NCBI GenBank assembly: GCA_965227035.1
Contig: OZ245724.1
Span: 3,534,001-3,598,000 of the forward strand
Direction of reading: 5' to 3'
DNA length: 64,000 nucleotides
Origin: CBDDFQ01 sp965227035
GTDB taxonomy: Bacteria; Pseudomonadota; Gammaproteobacteria; Burkholderiales; Burkholderiaceae_C
This document shows, piece by piece, positions 54,085 to 62,684 of the stretch (positions are counted from its first letter, which is position 1; every line of letters begins with the position of its first letter). Position numbers and translations under genes: made by a program. Below the pieces are notes generated by a model, which was not told where the DNA came from, ran no database searches, and saw nothing but the letters and a program-made list of their open reading frames with translations.

Positions 54085-55224
54085 TTAAGCGCTGACGTTC
54101 GACACTTCGGTCGAAGCTGCAGCGCCTGCCTTGCCGTTGGTCGGCATGGCGATGACGCGATTGCCCGGCAGAACGGCGCCCTTCTTGGTGAGCTGAGTCT
54201 TGGCCAGGCCTTGCAGATGACGACGCAGGCGCGAGATGCCGACGTCGTGCTCGTACAGGTGCTCGCGCAGGTTGGCGTCGGGCTCCATGTTCTCGAGCAT
54301 GACGCGGTCCTGCTCCAGAACGCGCCAGTGACGCGCTTCCAGGCGGTTCTTGTACAGGAAGCGCCAGGTGTCGCGCTGCCATCCATCGAGCTTGCGAATG
54401 CGCCAATGGAACACCGCCGACAGGCTGGTGGAAATTGGTGTGTAGCTGCCGACAATGATGAAGTTGCCGCCAGGGCCGCCGGTCTTCGGATACGGAATTT
54501 CCAGGCGCATCGTGTGCACATCGGTGTCGGTCCATTCGGTCCAGTCGAAGTTCACATCGCGCTGTCCAGCTTTCTCGAAGATGAAACCGTCTTGCGTCTT
54601 GCGCAGCTGGAACTTGGCGTTGATATCGCCCTCGGCCATCGAGTGCGATTGCTTGTGCAGGAAAGTGCCGTGCATCGGATCGATCACGTTGTCCATGACG
54701 TAGCGATAGTCGCCGCGCCATTCGGTGTAGCAGAGGAAGCCGGAGTACTCCGGGCTCTCGAGTTGCGCGGGCAGGCGCAACGGAGGCGGTTCGGCCACAT
54801 GCGGATCGATCGAGTTGTAGAGCCAGATGGCGCCGTGCGCTTCTTTCACGTGGAAGCTGCGTGCGGCTTTGGAGCCTTCGAGCGTGCAGCCAGGGCTCGC
54901 CGGAACGCGGGTGACCGTGCCGTCGCATTTCACTTCGATGCCGTGATACGGGCAAGCCAGGCGATCGCCCAGATTCACGCCCATGGACAACGGCGCGCCG
55001 CGGTGCGGGCAATGATCTTCAAGCGCATGGATTGCGCCATCGTTGTCGCGCCACAGCGCGATCTTGTAGCCCAGACGGCGCATGGAAACCGGTTTTTCCT
55101 TGACGAAGCCGGTCGGGCAGATGGGGTACCAGAGGTCCTGCAGACCACGGGCCAGAAGGTTGTCGACGTCCTTGTCGGGCGAGACAGCGGAGGGAGTAGC
55201 GGCGGAAGGCATAACTGCGCTCAT
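54085..55224 (-). CDS. Rieske non-haem iron oxygenase (alpha subunit type)
   Basis: A 379-residue protein. The Rieske 2Fe-2S centre is CPHRG followed 17 residues later by CPYHG (Cys-His and Cys-His). The mononuclear iron site includes NVIDPMHGTFLHK with Asp and two His. It resembles phthalate-family one-component oxygenases and demethylases (VanA-like in layout). Such enzymes need a separate ferredoxin/flavin reductase, and none lies in the window. The start is the ATG at 55224 behind AGGAG, not an upstream codon. It probably hydroxylates or O/N-demethylates an aromatic substrate as the first step of the operon pathway. Confidence 0.92.
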   Translation of the reverse strand: MSAVMPSAATPSAVSPDKDVDNLLARGLQDLWYPICPTGFVKEKPVSMRRLGYKIALWRDNDGAIHALEDHCPHRGAPLSMGVNLGDRLACPYHGIEVKCDGTVTRVPASPGCTLEGSKAARSFHVKEAHGAIWLYNSIDPHVAEPPPLRLPAQLESPEYSGFLCYTEWRGDYRYVMDNVIDPMHGTFLHKQSHSMAEGDINAKFQLRKTQDGFIFEKAGQRDVNFDWTEWTDTDVHTMRLEIPYPKTGGPGGNFIIVGSYTPISTSLSAVFHWRIRKLDGWQRDTWRFLYKNRLEARHWRVLEQDRVMLENMEPDANLREHLYEHDVGISRLRRHLQGLAKTQLTKKGAVLPGNRVIAMPTNGKAGAAASTEVSNVSA

Positions 55225-55237
55225 GGTGTTCTCCTGT

Positions 55238-55456
55238 TCACTCGCCGAGGCGAGCCATTTCCTGTTTGAAAGTCTCGGGTGTCCACGGGGCACCGTTCAT
55301 GCCGAGCGGACCGCTCTTGTTCAAGTATGCGACGAGTTCGTCGAGCTGTGTAATGCCCGACCCGTATGCACGTTCAATTGCATCGCCGAGCAGATCTTCG
55401 TACTGGGTCTGCGGCCGTGTCTGCGCCTGGTTGGGGTCTAGGTAACGATCTTCCAT
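55238..55456 (-). CDS. Small recombinase-like helix-turn-helix protein
   Basis: A 72-residue acidic protein. It has YEDLLGDAIERAYGSGITQL followed by LDELVAYLNKSGPLGMNG and APWTPETFKQEMARLG, a pattern like the C-terminal helix-turn-helix of serine recombinases (WTPxTFxxxxxRLG). It is encoded 13 nt upstream of the Rieske gene, in the same transcript. Small proteins of this kind recur beside Rieske oxygenase genes in Burkholderiales as I recall, but I know of no assigned function. It could be a regulator or a structural partner of the oxygenase. Confidence 0.72.
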   Translation of the reverse strand: MEDRYLDPNQAQTRPQTQYEDLLGDAIERAYGSGITQLDELVAYLNKSGPLGMNGAPWTPETFKQEMARLGE

Positions 55457-55563
55457 GTAGCTCTCCTGACTGACTCTTCGATTGATATTTAGTGTTGCAA
55501 CGATTTCAAATTCTTCGGCTTCGGCGGCGACAAAGGCGGCTTGACTACGCGCTCACCGCAGGC

Positions 55564-55905
55564 TCACTGCCCGCCGTTCCGCACACGTTCCTTGATCCGT
55601 TCGCGCACTGGCACGAAGTCGTAGGTTACGTAGCACTCGGTCTTGAACACGCCCCAAGCCGAACGCTCGAGTTCAAGATTCACCAGGCCGATCAACTCCG
55701 GTGGTACTTCCAGCGTGACGATCTGACCGAAGCCCATGGCCACAGTCCACGACACCACGCGGGTGCCGGGAACCGGGAAACGATCCCACCACTCGCTCTC
55801 CTTGAGCTTGCCCTGCACGTCGTCGAGCATCAGCCCCGGGTGATGCTTGAGCACCAGCGTGAGCATCACCGGAGTGGAAGACGAGGGAGTGACGGCGTCG
55901 GTCAT
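55564..55905 (-). CDS. Small protein of unknown function in Rieske operon
   Basis: A 113-residue protein that I do not recognise. It begins TPVMLTLVLKHHPGLMLDDV after a Ser/Thr-rich start and contains a Trp-rich stretch ESEWWDRFPVPGTRVVSW, then EVPPELIGLVNLELERSAWG and a basic C-terminus RERIKERVRNGGQ. It has no signal peptide or membrane helix. The predicted pattern is alternating strands and helices of a ferredoxin-like or dimeric barrel type. It lies between the Bug receptor and the 72-residue protein on the same strand, with no neighbour on the other strand, and should be part of the operon. Confidence 0.7.
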   Translation of the reverse strand: MTDAVTPSSSTPVMLTLVLKHHPGLMLDDVQGKLKESEWWDRFPVPGTRVVSWTVAMGFGQIVTLEVPPELIGLVNLELERSAWGVFKTECYVTYDFVPVRERIKERVRNGGQ

Positions 55906-55920
55906 ATCGGTTGAAACCAG

Positions 55921-56949
55921 TTATTCGGCAACGATGTTGCGGGCCTTGATGACCTTCGCCCATGTCGCCGTTTCCGTCTTGATGTGCGCCGCGAAATCTG
56001 CAGGCTTGGTCACTGCGTTGGTCAAACCTTGCGCCAGGAGCGTCTCTTTGACTGCTGGCTGATTCAGGATTTCACCTGCATCGCGAGCAAGCTGTTCTGC
56101 AACCGCGGGCGAAGTACCAGCGGGTGCCAGCAAGCCGTACCACGAGGTCACGACCACACCTTGCACGCCTTGCTCTGCGAGCGTCGGAATATCGGGCGCG
56201 GTAACGTTGCGCACGGAATCGGTAATGCCGAGCGCAACCAGTTTGCCGCTCTTGATGTGCGCGAGCGTCGCGGGCAGATTGCTGAACATCAGCGGCACGG
56301 TTCCGCCGAGCACATCGTTCAATGCGGGGCCGGTGCCCTTGTACGGCACATGAAGAATGTCGGTGTCGGTCTGAACCTTGAACAGTTCGCCGGCCAGATG
56401 CAGGCCGCTACCGACTCCGGGCGATGCGTACGACAGCGTGTTGGGCTTGGCCTTCGCCTGCGCCACCAGTTCTTTCACCGAAGTGATCTTCGATTGCGGG
56501 CTGGCGACAAGCACGTTCGGCGCCTTCGCGAGCATCGTGATCGGCACGAAATCTTTCTCGATGTTGAACGGGAAGTTCGTCATCAAGGTGGGGTTGATCG
56601 TGAGGTTGCCTGCGGGAATCACGAGCAGCGTGTGGCCGTCGTTCTTCGCGCGCTTGACTTTGTCGATGCCGATGTTGCCCGCCGCGCCCGGCAGGTTTTC
56701 GACCACCGACGGTTGACCGTATTTCTTCGACAGGCCATCGGAAATGATGCGGGCCAGCGTGTCGATCGGGCCACCGGGCGGGAAGGGCGCGACGATGTTG
56801 AATCGGTCGGACGCGAGCTGCTTTTCGGCAGGCGTCGATTGCGCACTGGGCGCGATCTGCGCAAACGATGCCGCGCAAACAGAGGCTGCTGCTACGCCCA
56901 CGAGCGTCCTGGCAACGCTGAAAGAAAAATTGCGACGAAGCATGTTCAT
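55921..56949 (-). CDS. Bug-family (TctC-like) periplasmic solute-binding protein
   Basis: A 342-residue protein with a Sec signal peptide (VARTLVGVAAASVCAASFA). It has the Bug family layout: FNIVAPFPPGGPIDTLARI, VVENLPGAAGNIGIDKV, SYASPGVGSGLHLAGELF and VPYKGTGPALNDVLGG. It would deliver a carboxylated substrate to a tripartite tricarboxylate transporter; tctA/tctB partners are not in this window, as is usual for many Bug genes. The ATG at 56949 overlaps the stop of the extradiol dioxygenase gene (ATGA), which ties substrate capture to the ring-cleavage genes. Confidence 0.93.
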   Translation of the reverse strand: MNMLRRNFSFSVARTLVGVAAASVCAASFAQIAPSAQSTPAEKQLASDRFNIVAPFPPGGPIDTLARIISDGLSKKYGQPSVVENLPGAAGNIGIDKVKRAKNDGHTLLVIPAGNLTINPTLMTNFPFNIEKDFVPITMLAKAPNVLVASPQSKITSVKELVAQAKAKPNTLSYASPGVGSGLHLAGELFKVQTDTDILHVPYKGTGPALNDVLGGTVPLMFSNLPATLAHIKSGKLVALGITDSVRNVTAPDIPTLAEQGVQGVVVTSWYGLLAPAGTSPAVAEQLARDAGEILNQPAVKETLLAQGLTNAVTKPADFAAHIKTETATWAKVIKARNIVAE

Positions 56950-57908
56950 TTCTTTTCGGTAAGGAAAGTGCCCGCAGCTTGCACGTTGGGTTGACGACGT
57001 GTGTTGCCATCGATGCCGCCATCGATCGCCCATTCGGCGAACACGGTCGGGCCCGGCTCGAACTCGCGCACTTGCCATGCGCCGGTCAGATGATCTTCGT
57101 CGGCGTTGTATTCGATGAGACCGCCGCAGGGGTTCTCGAAATACCAGAAGTACGCCGATGAAATCGGGTGACGTCCAGGTCCGAGCTGGGTCTTCCAGCC
57201 GCAACGGCTGATATGCAGACCGCCACCGAAAACTTCGTGAATATCGCGAACCGTGAACGCCACGTGATTCAGGCCGACACCCTTGTTGGGCAATGCCAGA
57301 AGGAACAGATCGTGGTGACCGGCTTCGGTTGCGCAGCGCATGAAAACACCGCGACCCGGATAACGATCCGATGTGCAGAACCCGATGTTCGCGTAGAAAT
57401 CTTCGGCTTCCTGAATGCGGTCGGTGAACAGCACGACGTGACCGACTTCGATCGGCTCTGCACGTTCGTAAATCGGCGACGGCGCGTCGACTCGCTTGGT
57501 ACCGCCCCAGGGATTCGTATGCGCACCGACAACGTCTATCGCATGTTTGCGGGTCACGCGGAACGAAATCAGCAGACCGTGCGGATCGAGTGCCCTGACG
57601 GTGCCGTCGATGTTGCGACGGTCTTCGAAGCCCTTCGCTCCGGCAAGCTGTCTAGCAAGCCTGTCGAGGTCGGCTTCGTTCTCGCAGGCCCACACCACTT
57701 CGCGTAGCGTCGGGCCGGCTTCGATCGGAGGCGGCAGCGTCGGGTCTTCCGGACGACGAACATTCACTTCGCATCCGTTCAATGTTTCCCAGGCTTGCAG
57801 CTCGGGAGTTTCTTTCACCAGCTTCAAACCCCAGTCGTCGAAGAAACGACGTGCGTCGTCCCAGCGGTCGGTCGAATAAGTGATGGCGTCAATGCCTTCG
57901 ATCATCAT
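56946..57908 (-). CDS. VOC-family extradiol-type dioxygenase
   Basis: A 320-residue protein of two VOC modules. The C-terminal module carries the iron ligands: His in IEVGHVVLFTD, His in GLNHVAFTVRD and Glu in PCGGLIEYNADED. The pattern is of catechol 2,3-dioxygenase-like (type I) enzymes that cleave an aromatic ring beside two hydroxyls. The N-terminal module (IEGIDAITYSTDRWDDARRF) lacks these ligands, as expected. Start and stop overlap neighbours by ATGA. It lies between ALDH and Bug genes, so it may be the ring-cleavage step; another VOC role is possible. Confidence 0.87.
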   Translation of the reverse strand: MMIEGIDAITYSTDRWDDARRFFDDWGLKLVKETPELQAWETLNGCEVNVRRPEDPTLPPPIEAGPTLREVVWACENEADLDRLARQLAGAKGFEDRRNIDGTVRALDPHGLLISFRVTRKHAIDVVGAHTNPWGGTKRVDAPSPIYERAEPIEVGHVVLFTDRIQEAEDFYANIGFCTSDRYPGRGVFMRCATEAGHHDLFLLALPNKGVGLNHVAFTVRDIHEVFGGGLHISRCGWKTQLGPGRHPISSAYFWYFENPCGGLIEYNADEDHLTGAWQVREFEPGPTVFAEWAIDGGIDGNTRRQPNVQAAGTFLTEKK

Positions 57909-59374
57909 GCGCTCCAGGGAATCGGGGACTCGTTGGTACCCCAGTAAAAACTTTTCTGGCTCGTGTATTCCAGAATTCCGAGTCGGCCTTTTTCACGGCC
58001 GGTGCCACTCATCTTCACGCCGCCGAACGGGGTCGCGATAGAGAACACCTTGTAAGTATTGATCCAGACGGTGCCTGTCTGCAGCGCACGGCCGATTCGC
58101 CATGCCGCCTTGTAATCTTTGGTCCAGATTCCCGACGCGAGTCCGTAGACGTTGTCGTTGCACTGGCGCAGAAGATCGGCTTCGTCGGTCCACGGCAACA
58201 TGGCCAGAACCGGGCCGAAAATCTCTTCCTGGATCATTCGAGCGTCGTTCGACAGACCTTCGAACACGGTCGGCTGGTAGTAGCTGCCCTTGTCGAACAT
58301 GTCGCCCTTGGGACGCGATCCGCCGAACAGAACCTTGCCGCCTTCGTCCACGCCCATTTGCACGTAGCGCTCGACCGTATCGCGATGGCTCATGCTCACG
58401 AGCGGGCCCATTTGCGTTCTCTCGCTGATCGGATCGCCGACGCGCAGCGCCTTCACGCCTGCGAGCAGACGCGACTTGAATTCTTCGTAAACGCTTGCGT
58501 GTACGAACGCGCGCGAACCCGCAATACAGGACTCGCCGGACGAGCTGAAGATGCCGTACAGCACGCCGGCCACTGCGTGATCGAGATCGGCATCGGCGCA
58601 CACGATGGTGGGCGATTTACCGCCGAGTTCCATCGAGGTGGGCATCAGCTTTTCGGCGGCCAGGCGAACGATGCCCATGCCGACGTTGGTGCCGCCTGTG
58701 AACGCAATACGCTGGATCAGCGGGTGCTTGACCAAGGCATCGCCGACGATAGATCCCTTGCCCGGCAACACGCTGATGATGCCGTCGGGAACGCCCGCTT
58801 CCTGCGCGATCTTCGCGAGTTCGATGGCCATGCGCGGCGTAATTTCCGCCGGCTTGAACACGACTGCGCAACCTGCCGCGAGTGCCGGCGCGAGCTTCTG
58901 CGCTTCGCTGGCGATCGGCGAGTTCCACGGCGTGATTGCACCGACAACACCGAGAGGCTCGTGCACGCTCATGCTGACGTAATCGCCGCGCGAAGGAGTG
59001 ATTTGTTCTTCGAGAGTTTCGGCGGCAGCGCCGAAGAACTGGAAGGTGCCCGCAGCGCTGGCAACCAGTGCGCGGGTTTCGTTGATCGGCTTGCCGTTGT
59101 CCAGGCGTTGCAGTTGAGCGAGTTCTTCTCCGCGCGCGCGAATGCCGTCGGCAATGCGATAAAGAATGCTCGCGCGCTGATGCGGCTTGAGGCCTGCCCA
59201 CGACGGCTCCTTGCGCGCCTTCTCGGCGTACTGCACTGCCTCGTCGACATCGGCTGCGGTGGCCGCATGCAGCGACGCCACCGTGGTGCCATCGGCCGGG
59301 TATTGCGTGGTGTATTCCGGGCCGGACGCATCGCGCCACTGGCCGGACATGAATGTCTTGATTTTTTCGGTCAT
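57905..59374 (-). CDS. Aldehyde dehydrogenase
   Basis: A 489-residue NAD(P)-dependent aldehyde dehydrogenase. It has the N-site GVVGAITPWNSPIASEAQKL, catalytic Glu in SMELGGKSPTIV, and Cys in FSSSGESCIAGSRAFV, with IFGPVLAMLPW in the C-part. It most resembles semialdehyde dehydrogenases of meta-cleavage routes (hydroxymuconic semialdehyde type) and betaine-aldehyde type enzymes. Its genes overlap by 4 nt with both neighbours (aspartate-dehydrogenase-like and VOC), marking tight translational coupling. It likely oxidises the ring-cleavage semialdehyde. Confidence 0.94.
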   Translation of the reverse strand: MTEKIKTFMSGQWRDASGPEYTTQYPADGTTVASLHAATAADVDEAVQYAEKARKEPSWAGLKPHQRASILYRIADGIRARGEELAQLQRLDNGKPINETRALVASAAGTFQFFGAAAETLEEQITPSRGDYVSMSVHEPLGVVGAITPWNSPIASEAQKLAPALAAGCAVVFKPAEITPRMAIELAKIAQEAGVPDGIISVLPGKGSIVGDALVKHPLIQRIAFTGGTNVGMGIVRLAAEKLMPTSMELGGKSPTIVCADADLDHAVAGVLYGIFSSSGESCIAGSRAFVHASVYEEFKSRLLAGVKALRVGDPISERTQMGPLVSMSHRDTVERYVQMGVDEGGKVLFGGSRPKGDMFDKGSYYQPTVFEGLSNDARMIQEEIFGPVLAMLPWTDEADLLRQCNDNVYGLASGIWTKDYKAAWRIGRALQTGTVWINTYKVFSIATPFGGVKMSGTGREKGRLGILEYTSQKSFYWGTNESPIPWSA

Positions 59375-60168
59375 ATCGTCATCGCTCCAGTGCGGTTGTG
59401 CAGGAAGCGCAGCGCCGACAAAACTGTCAGCGCCGATGTCTTGGGGTTGTCTGCGAGCGGCTTGCCACGCATCGTGACTTTCATTTCGCCGAACTCGCCG
59501 CGCACTTCTATTTCGTGGATGTTCTCGGTCACGTTCGGATCGGCAATCAGGCGAACCTTGGTGTTGTCCATGCCGAGACCTGCAAGCGAAATCGTTGCCG
59601 CGACGTTGGCGTTCTTCGGATACAACTGCGCGGCTTCACGTGCAGTCGAATCGAGAATTACGGTGGCTTCTTTCAGATTGCCGAGATCGCAAATCTTTTC
59701 TGCGGGCGAATCGCGCCAGCCGCTCGGCGGCTTGCGACCGGTGTACAACACCTCGGTAAGACCCGCGAGCTTCGCTGCTGCGATTGCATCGACGCCGCCG
59801 ATGGCACCTGCCATCAGATGCACTTGCGTGCCGCCACGCTTCGCAGCATCGGCCAGCTTTTCGGGCAAACCGACTTCGGAAAGTGCGCCGATGGACAGCA
59901 CCGCGCATTCGACACCGCGCTCCAGTGCAGGCAACACATGCGCGTTGAGCGCAGCGTGTCCAGCGCACTCGAGCACCAGTTGGGTTTCAGCGGGCACCGA
60001 GCTCGATACCTTTGCCGCGCTACCGACGATTTCCTGCGTCTTCGCGATTTCGGATTCCTGCACGACGATGTGCGAGATCTTCACGCTGGGATGCCCCGCC
60101 ATGCGGTTGAACAGGGAGCGACCGATCGCTCCGAAACCGATCATGGTGACTTGTTGGTTCATGCTCAT
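59371..60168 (-). CDS. L-aspartate dehydrogenase-like NAD(P) oxidoreductase
   Basis: A 265-residue protein. It begins with a Rossmann motif VTMIGFGAIGRSLFNRM and has LECAGHAALNAHVLPALERG, then the AspDH core DLGNLKEATVILDSTA, YPKNANVAATISLAGLGMD and IADPNVTENIHEIEVRG, with the His (NIHEIEV) used in catalysis. NadX-type enzymes oxidise aspartate to iminoaspartate. In a catabolic operon, a related 2-amino or 2-imino acid is equally plausible. It is coupled by 4 nt to the ALDH gene and follows the ThDP enzyme gene by 15 nt. Confidence 0.88.
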   Translation of the reverse strand: MSMNQQVTMIGFGAIGRSLFNRMAGHPSVKISHIVVQESEIAKTQEIVGSAAKVSSSVPAETQLVLECAGHAALNAHVLPALERGVECAVLSIGALSEVGLPEKLADAAKRGGTQVHLMAGAIGGVDAIAAAKLAGLTEVLYTGRKPPSGWRDSPAEKICDLGNLKEATVILDSTAREAAQLYPKNANVAATISLAGLGMDNTKVRLIADPNVTENIHEIEVRGEFGEMKVTMRGKPLADNPKTSALTVLSALRFLHNRTGAMTI

Positions 60169-60183
60169 CTCGATCGGTCTTTC

Positions 60184-61845
60184 TCAGTCTTTCTTCTTCG
60201 GTGGGCCTGCGAACTTGATCGCGAACGGACCCCACGACTTCATGTCCACTTCGACCATCACCGGACCCGACATGCCGAGCGCTTGGGTGATGACATCTTT
60301 TGTTTTTGCCGGATCGTCGAGCAGCAGATGCTTGACCTTCAAGCTGCCGCAGAGCATCGAAAAATCGGGCGTGTGCAGATCGACATAGCAATGACGCGAT
60401 CCGTAGATATCGTCCTGAATATTCTTGATCACGCCGTAACCGCCGTCGTTCATGACGATCATGAGCATGTCGGCTTTCTCTTGCGCAGCGCAGGCCAATT
60501 CGCCCGCGTTCAGCATGAAGCCGCCATCGCCGATCAGCGTGACCGTCTTGCGTCCGAGTTCGTGCGTGGTGTTGGCAATCGAAGCGCCGATGCCCATCGC
60601 CAGACCTTGTCCAATGCCGCCGCCCAATGCATGAACGCCAGCGCGCGGGTTGTCGAGAACCAGGCTGCGGTTGCCCCACATGCTGTTCGACAGCGTGATG
60701 TCGCGAACCCACCAGGCTTCGCCCTTGAGGACTTCGTTGAGGCCGTCTTTGAGCGCCACGTATTTCGCGAGACCGCCATCGACGATCTTCGAAGATGCTT
60801 CGCGCGTCTTCTTGATATCGGCATGCAGTTGCTTGTCCACGGCCATCTTGCCTTCGAGGCGATCGGCCAGCGCATTGAGCGTGACCAGTGCGTCGCCGTG
60901 TACGAAGTACTGGCTTTCGTAGCCGCGGTTGTGCGCCAAAACATTCGCGTCGATGCGATAGATGTTGGTGGGGAGCTTCAGGTGATAGTTGAGCGTCTCG
61001 TTGCTGCGCAAACGCGTGCCCACGGCGAGCATCGCGTCGATCGATCCGTACAGTTCTTCCGACGGCTTCTGCACGCTGAACGAACCAAGCGTTGCATCGC
61101 TGTCTTCAGGAATGATTCCGCGACCTTGAACCGAGGTGACTACACCCCAGCCCATCTTCACGAAACGCTCGACTGCTTCGCGCGTACCGCGAGCGCCGCC
61201 GCCGAGCATCAGCAGAGGCCGCTTGGCGCCGACCAGTTTCGCAGCGAGTTCATCGACCGCAGCCATCGAAGGCTGCACCGGCAGAACGGCAATGGGCAAC
61301 ATGTCTGCTGGCAGATCGATCATCGCCTTCTGGATGTCGATTGGAATTTCGATGCTGACCGGGCCGCACGGCGGTGTCTGTGCAAGACGAACCGCTTCAC
61401 GCAAAGTAGCCAGCGCAGTTTCCGGATTGCGGATCCGGAAGGCTTCCTTGCCGCACGCCTTGAGCATCGCGACTTGTTGCGGCGCTTCGTGAATGAAGCC
61501 GAGATCGCGATCGAGGAAAGGCGATTCGATCTGGCCCGTGAGGTGCAGCATCGGCGTGCCTGCCGTCATCGCTTCGACCAGTGCGCCGGCTGCGTTGCCC
61601 GCGCCGGTGCCGGTGCTGGTCACGCAGACGCCGAGGCCGCCGACGATGCGCGCGTAGGAATCGGCCATGTTGCAGGCACCGGCTTCACCGCGAGCCGAGA
61701 CGAAGCGGATTTTGTTGCGGACATGGAATGCATCCAGGATCGGCATGTTGTGAATCGAGATCACGCCGAACGCAGCGCGAACGCCGCACTCCTCCAGGAA
61801 TCGGACGGCGAGTTCGCCAACGGTAATTTTTGTTTTGCTTGTCAT
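60184..61845 (-). CDS. Thiamine-diphosphate-dependent enzyme (acetolactate-synthase/decarboxylase type)
   Basis: A 553-residue protein. Its Pyr domain has the catalytic Glu in ARGEAGACNMADSYAR and VCVTSTGTGAGNAAGALVEA. A central domain follows, then the PP domain with the Mg-ThDP motif IGDGGFMLNAGELACAAQEKAD...MNDGGYGVI. The start is at 61845 (MTSKTKITVG); the frame stays open 16 codons further up, but that overlaps IclR coding. The group covers acetolactate synthase-like enzymes, benzoylformate and 2-hydroxyacyl-CoA lyases. In this operon a decarboxylase for a 2-oxo acid product is likely but not shown. Confidence 0.88.
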   Translation of the reverse strand: MTSKTKITVGELAVRFLEECGVRAAFGVISIHNMPILDAFHVRNKIRFVSARGEAGACNMADSYARIVGGLGVCVTSTGTGAGNAAGALVEAMTAGTPMLHLTGQIESPFLDRDLGFIHEAPQQVAMLKACGKEAFRIRNPETALATLREAVRLAQTPPCGPVSIEIPIDIQKAMIDLPADMLPIAVLPVQPSMAAVDELAAKLVGAKRPLLMLGGGARGTREAVERFVKMGWGVVTSVQGRGIIPEDSDATLGSFSVQKPSEELYGSIDAMLAVGTRLRSNETLNYHLKLPTNIYRIDANVLAHNRGYESQYFVHGDALVTLNALADRLEGKMAVDKQLHADIKKTREASSKIVDGGLAKYVALKDGLNEVLKGEAWWVRDITLSNSMWGNRSLVLDNPRAGVHALGGGIGQGLAMGIGASIANTTHELGRKTVTLIGDGGFMLNAGELACAAQEKADMLMIVMNDGGYGVIKNIQDDIYGSRHCYVDLHTPDFSMLCGSLKVKHLLLDDPAKTKDVITQALGMSGPVMVEVDMKSWGPFAIKFAGPPKKKD

Positions 61846-61856
61846 GGGTTCAGGCT

Positions 61857-62684
61857 TCAGGCGGCCAGTTTTTCGGGATGGTTCTGATGCCACGCACCGC
61901 GATGCGGCAAATGGCTGATGAGTTGCGTTAGCTGTTCGGCGGCGGCTCGCACCTGCGTGATGTACTCGCCGATCTCGTTGTCTGCCACGCGCTGCGAAGG
62001 CACGGTCACGCTGATGGCCGCAGCGACTTCGCGAGAGTCGTTGAACACAGGCGCAGCAATCGTGGAAATTCCGGTTTCGAATCCGCCCTGGCTCACGCCG
62101 TAACCCTGAGCCGCGGTTTGATCGACCAGCTCCTTGAGTTGCGCAAGCGTGGTGGGGGTGCGAGGTGTGTACGCATGCAGCTCGACACCTTTGTAGAGGT
62201 CGCTCAAGGCGGCCATGCTGAGACCGCCCATGAGCACGCGACCGAGCACGGTTGCATGTGCGGGCAGACGCGCGCCGACCTGCACCGAATTGAAGATGGC
62301 GGAACGGCCGGCAGACTTCGCGATGATCACGGCTTCGCGCGAATCGCGAACCACCAGATGCGCCGACAGGCCGGTCTTGTTGCGAAGTTCGTCGAGGATG
62401 GGACGGCCATGTTCGGTGAGCTCCATCGATGCGAGGTATTCGAAGCCGAGTCGCAACACGGCAAGGCTCAGCTTGTAGTTGGCGCTATCACCCACGCGCT
62501 GAACGAATCCGGTTTGCTCCAGCGTATGAAGAATGCGGAACACCGAAGCGCGCGGCAGGTCGAGTCGGCGCGACAGTTCGGCACCGGTCAATTCGCGATC
62601 GTCGCGAGTGAATTGACCGAGCAATTGAAGTCCGCGCAGCAGGGCGGGGACCATGTAGCGATCGTCGAGTTGAGTGTCGCTCAT
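61857..62684 (-). CDS. IclR-family transcriptional regulator
   Basis: A 275-residue protein. A winged helix at the N-terminus (LTGAELSRRLDLPRASVFRI, LEQTGFVQRVGDSANYKL) is followed by the IclR effector domain (KTGLSAHLVVRDSREAV, GYGVSQGGFETGISTIAAPVF). The start at 62684 (MSDTQLDDRYMV) overlaps the hydrolase stop by ATGA. IclR proteins in aromatic operons respond to pathway compounds. Unusually it lies inside the operon rather than divergent, so it would autoregulate with the pathway. Confidence 0.93.
   Translation of the reverse strand: MSDTQLDDRYMVPALLRGLQLLGQFTRDDRELTGAELSRRLDLPRASVFRILHTLEQTGFVQRVGDSANYKLSLAVLRLGFEYLASMELTEHGRPILDELRNKTGLSAHLVVRDSREAVIIAKSAGRSAIFNSVQVGARLPAHATVLGRVLMGGLSMAALSDLYKGVELHAYTPRTPTTLAQLKELVDQTAAQGYGVSQGGFETGISTIAAPVFNDSREVAAAISVTVPSQRVADNEIGEYITQVRAAAEQLTQLISHLPHRGAWHQNHPEKLAA

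Noticed and set aside
55984..56994. 336-codon frame opposite the Bug gene
   Set aside because: Antisense to a clear Bug protein with signal peptide; His/Arg-rich with no domain.
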